64,000 nucleotides of DNA from contig NC_134646.1 of assembly GCF_030463565.1 (NCBI RefSeq), positions 69,767,710 through 69,831,709 on the forward strand. The letters run 5' to 3'. The stretch is from Pelecanus crispus (taxonomy: Eukaryota > Chordata > Aves > Pelecaniformes > Pelecanidae). The position numbers and the translations under genes were made by a program. Positions 62,001 through 64,000 of the stretch are shown piece by piece (position 1 is the first letter of the stretch; each line of letters starts with the position of its first letter). Below the pieces are notes generated by a model. The model saw only the letters and a program-made list of their open reading frames with translations. It was not told the origin of the DNA and ran no database searches.

Positions 62001-64000
62001 CCCTCTGCTGTTTTATTGTTGTTTAGTATTTTAAGCCTCCCACAACTCTTTGCATTCAGATCAGCTAGCCAGAGTGACTCTCCATGCCTGGTAAACTTTT
62101 TTATGTTGTTATCCATCTTCTTTTCAAAGTCCTACAAGACCATACCTAGCATCTCAGGTCCTTGGGAGATGGGCTGGTAGGTTTCCTCTTTTGTGAAAGC
62201 TCGACAGTTATTTCTACCCTTTGTTTGCTCTCTTTTAATGATTTGTTAAGCAAGTCTTTGGTTTTTCTTTATTAAAACTTAGACAAAAACTGTCTGACTT
62301 TCATAAAAAACTTCAATGCCGCCAGCTGAAGGTGCAGGAATTCAATTTGCTTGGGAAACTTTAACGGGCATCTTTAAGCTTATAATAAATTCTCTAATTA
62401 ACTGACCACACAGTATCTTATCACCTGATTCCTGTGGTCTTCAGTGCACAGTATGGCCCTGTAATGGGAATGAATCAGGATAACGTAGGGGAAGAGACTG
62501 TTGTCTGGAGAATATTTGTTCCAGAACTTGGCAACTGTACTGTGAATAAAACAGGAAAAAATGTCCCCTGGTTAAGATGGTTAAACATTAAGGTGAACAG
62601 CTGGTTGCATTTTCACATCTTACTTCAAGGTACTCACACATGCAAATAACACGCAGGTTCTCATAAGGACCATGGCCTTTGCCTGGCTATTTACAACAGG
62701 CTACGATAATTTTACAAGAGATTGGAACAGTGAATGTTGTGGCATTCTCTAAGAAGAAATTCTGGATGAAAGACGACACTCACATACAGATATATAGACA
62801 GACAGATCTATGCACGTAAGATCCTTTTTCTAAGTGTAATTCAGATTTACATTATTAGTACTATTATTAGAAAATATCTTTGTCTTCAGGCAGCAGAAGA
62901 ACCACTGTCCACTATGGTACAGAACAATTGCCAGAAAATGATTAGGCTTAAATGTTGGCAAAATAATATCTAAACTCTCAAGACAACTCTGGTATTTATA
63001 AATCAACACCAGCTGTTCCTGTTTATGCAATCCTTTGTAAAAATAAAAGAATAAAATAGAATCTGATATGACAGCTCATATACCAAGATTCAGCTTTCTG
63101 CAAAAACAAACCAGGCCATTAAAAAATGCAGGGTTTATTTCAGATATTCTAACAGAGCCAACTGGTCTCATGACAATAAATGTAACCATGTTTCTCTAAT
63201 GCCTTTAGGCATATGGCAGGCAGGTACTTGGCAAAGAGACTCCTAAAGCTAAGCTGTCAGAGAGGTTTTCTTGCTCTCCCCCTGGTAGGAGCGAAGAGGA
63301 GGACCCTCTCATAGGCAGCACCTGTCAAGCATTTCTGAGCCATGTCAGGCTCAAATTTGCCCGAAGTGCCAAATTCTGATTTCTGTCACACAGAGTCTGT
63401 CACAGAAAGTGAAGGGATTCTCTGAAGTCAGTGGGGTTTGCTTTAGCGTAATTGCCCTTAGAATATAGGCCCAGATCTCTCTTATGAGCTGGGTGTGAAG
63501 TACTGTTGGAGTATTACTCCTTGCATAACTAAAAGCTCTTGGGTTGCTTATTTTGGTGATTATTTCTCACGTGCAGAGTGGCCTAGCTGACACAGTTAGC
63601 TAAAACCAGTTAAGTGGGAAAAAAAAGCAAGATTTAGTCATCTAACAGCTAGGTACCTGGCCCCCAGAATGGAATAAAACCACAGGCTGATTCCATGTAA
63701 AGCGTAGGGTGAAAGCCAGCCACCTCATAGCCATTTCAAACAAGCCATTTGCTAAGCTCAACACTAAGCTCATGGTGGGGTGGTCTTTAGGAGGGGGGTT
63801 TACTTTTTGGTTTGTTGTGAAAGATCAGCACCTCTCCAGAGCTGGGATTCACCCAGACACAGTTGCCCACCCAAATCCCTGAGGACGGGAACCTAGAATT
63901 TTCTTCTCAAAAAACAGGCACAGAAATGAGTTCTATTTTTCCTCTTAAATGTGTCTGAAAGAGGTAATACGGGCTGCACCTTGACCTCAGCTAGTAGTTT
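56020..64000 (+). other. Intron 1 segment to the window end, no gene seen
   Basis: AT-rich unique sequence with no exon, RNA gene or clear mobile element. Two stretches, about 57180-57440 and 62200-62430, have the even, repeat-free, TAAT/GATA/E-box-rich look of conserved non-coding elements. A small GC-richer patch lies at 60110-60290. LDB2 exon 2 is not found before 64000. Confidence 0.5.
62414..62427 (-). promoter_or_regulatory. GATA-E-box composite candidate
   Basis: On the minus strand this reads CAGGTGATAAGATA, an E-box CAGGTG overlapping GATAAG and followed by a second GATA. LDB proteins act with LMO, TAL1-type bHLH and GATA factors on E-box/GATA sites, so a feedback element is conceivable. 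The spacing is tighter than the classic composite. Motif seen, function inferred. Confidence 0.25.

Larger units (their letters stand above)
4587..64000 (+). other. LDB2: LDB2 intron 1 (partial, at least 59.4 kb)
   Basis: From the exon 1 donor to the window end no further LDB2 coding sequence is visible; I looked for the NLWWDAF-encoding continuation. Human LDB2 spans several hundred kilobases with very long introns, so this fits. Such introns usually carry enhancers and sometimes recursive splice sites; candidates are listed separately. Confidence 0.9.

Overview
The window reads as vertebrate, almost certainly avian, nuclear DNA. It has no dense reading frames, AT-rich non-coding sequence cut by short GC/CpG-rich blocks, one CpG-island promoter, and two CR1 LINE copies whose 3' ends carry the ATTCTATG-type tail usual in birds. 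The species cannot be told from this sequence.

The only protein-coding exon I can support is exon 1 of LDB2 (LIM domain-binding protein 2, also called CLIM1), plus strand, positions 4455-4586. It encodes the first 44 residues and ends in a perfect GTAAGT donor between codons (phase 0). Upstream lie a CpG island (about 3380-4330), an inverted CCAAT box, a TATA-like box and a 5' leader with two upstream ATGs. Everything from 4587 to 64000 (59,414 nt) is intron 1. I searched for the exon 2 continuation, which should begin D-S-D-N-L-W-W, and did not find it, so the intron runs off the window.

Region by region: 1-3370 is upstream flank with a CpG-rich patch at about 330-1170. 3380-4592 is the promoter, leader and exon 1. 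4593-11520 is AT-rich intron with a perfect hairpin near 6.1 kb. 11521-12333 is a 5'-truncated sense CR1 with an open reverse-transcriptase 3' frame. 17519-17567 is a short antisense CR1 3' end. The remaining intron is mostly unique, AT-rich sequence. It contains GC/CpG-rich islets near 20.6-21.2, 41.2-42.0, 46.4-46.9 and 47.5-47.7 kb, several homopolymer and simple repeats, a G-quadruplex motif near 39.2 kb, and a few degraded old repeats.

The most interesting signal is a set of fused splice sites in this very long intron. A long pyrimidine tract leads straight into CAG|GTAAGT at 49977|49978, the consensus of a recursive-splicing (zero-length exon) site. A second good candidate, CAG|GTACGT, is at 16203|16204. 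In both cases, reading on from exon 1 in phase meets an in-frame stop within 24-29 codons, as expected of the poison RS-exon described for vertebrate recursive splicing. Near 35.1-35.2 kb a strong GTGAGT donor and a strong TTACAG acceptor lie 79 bp apart, like a mini-intron. These are predictions from sequence alone and need RNA evidence.
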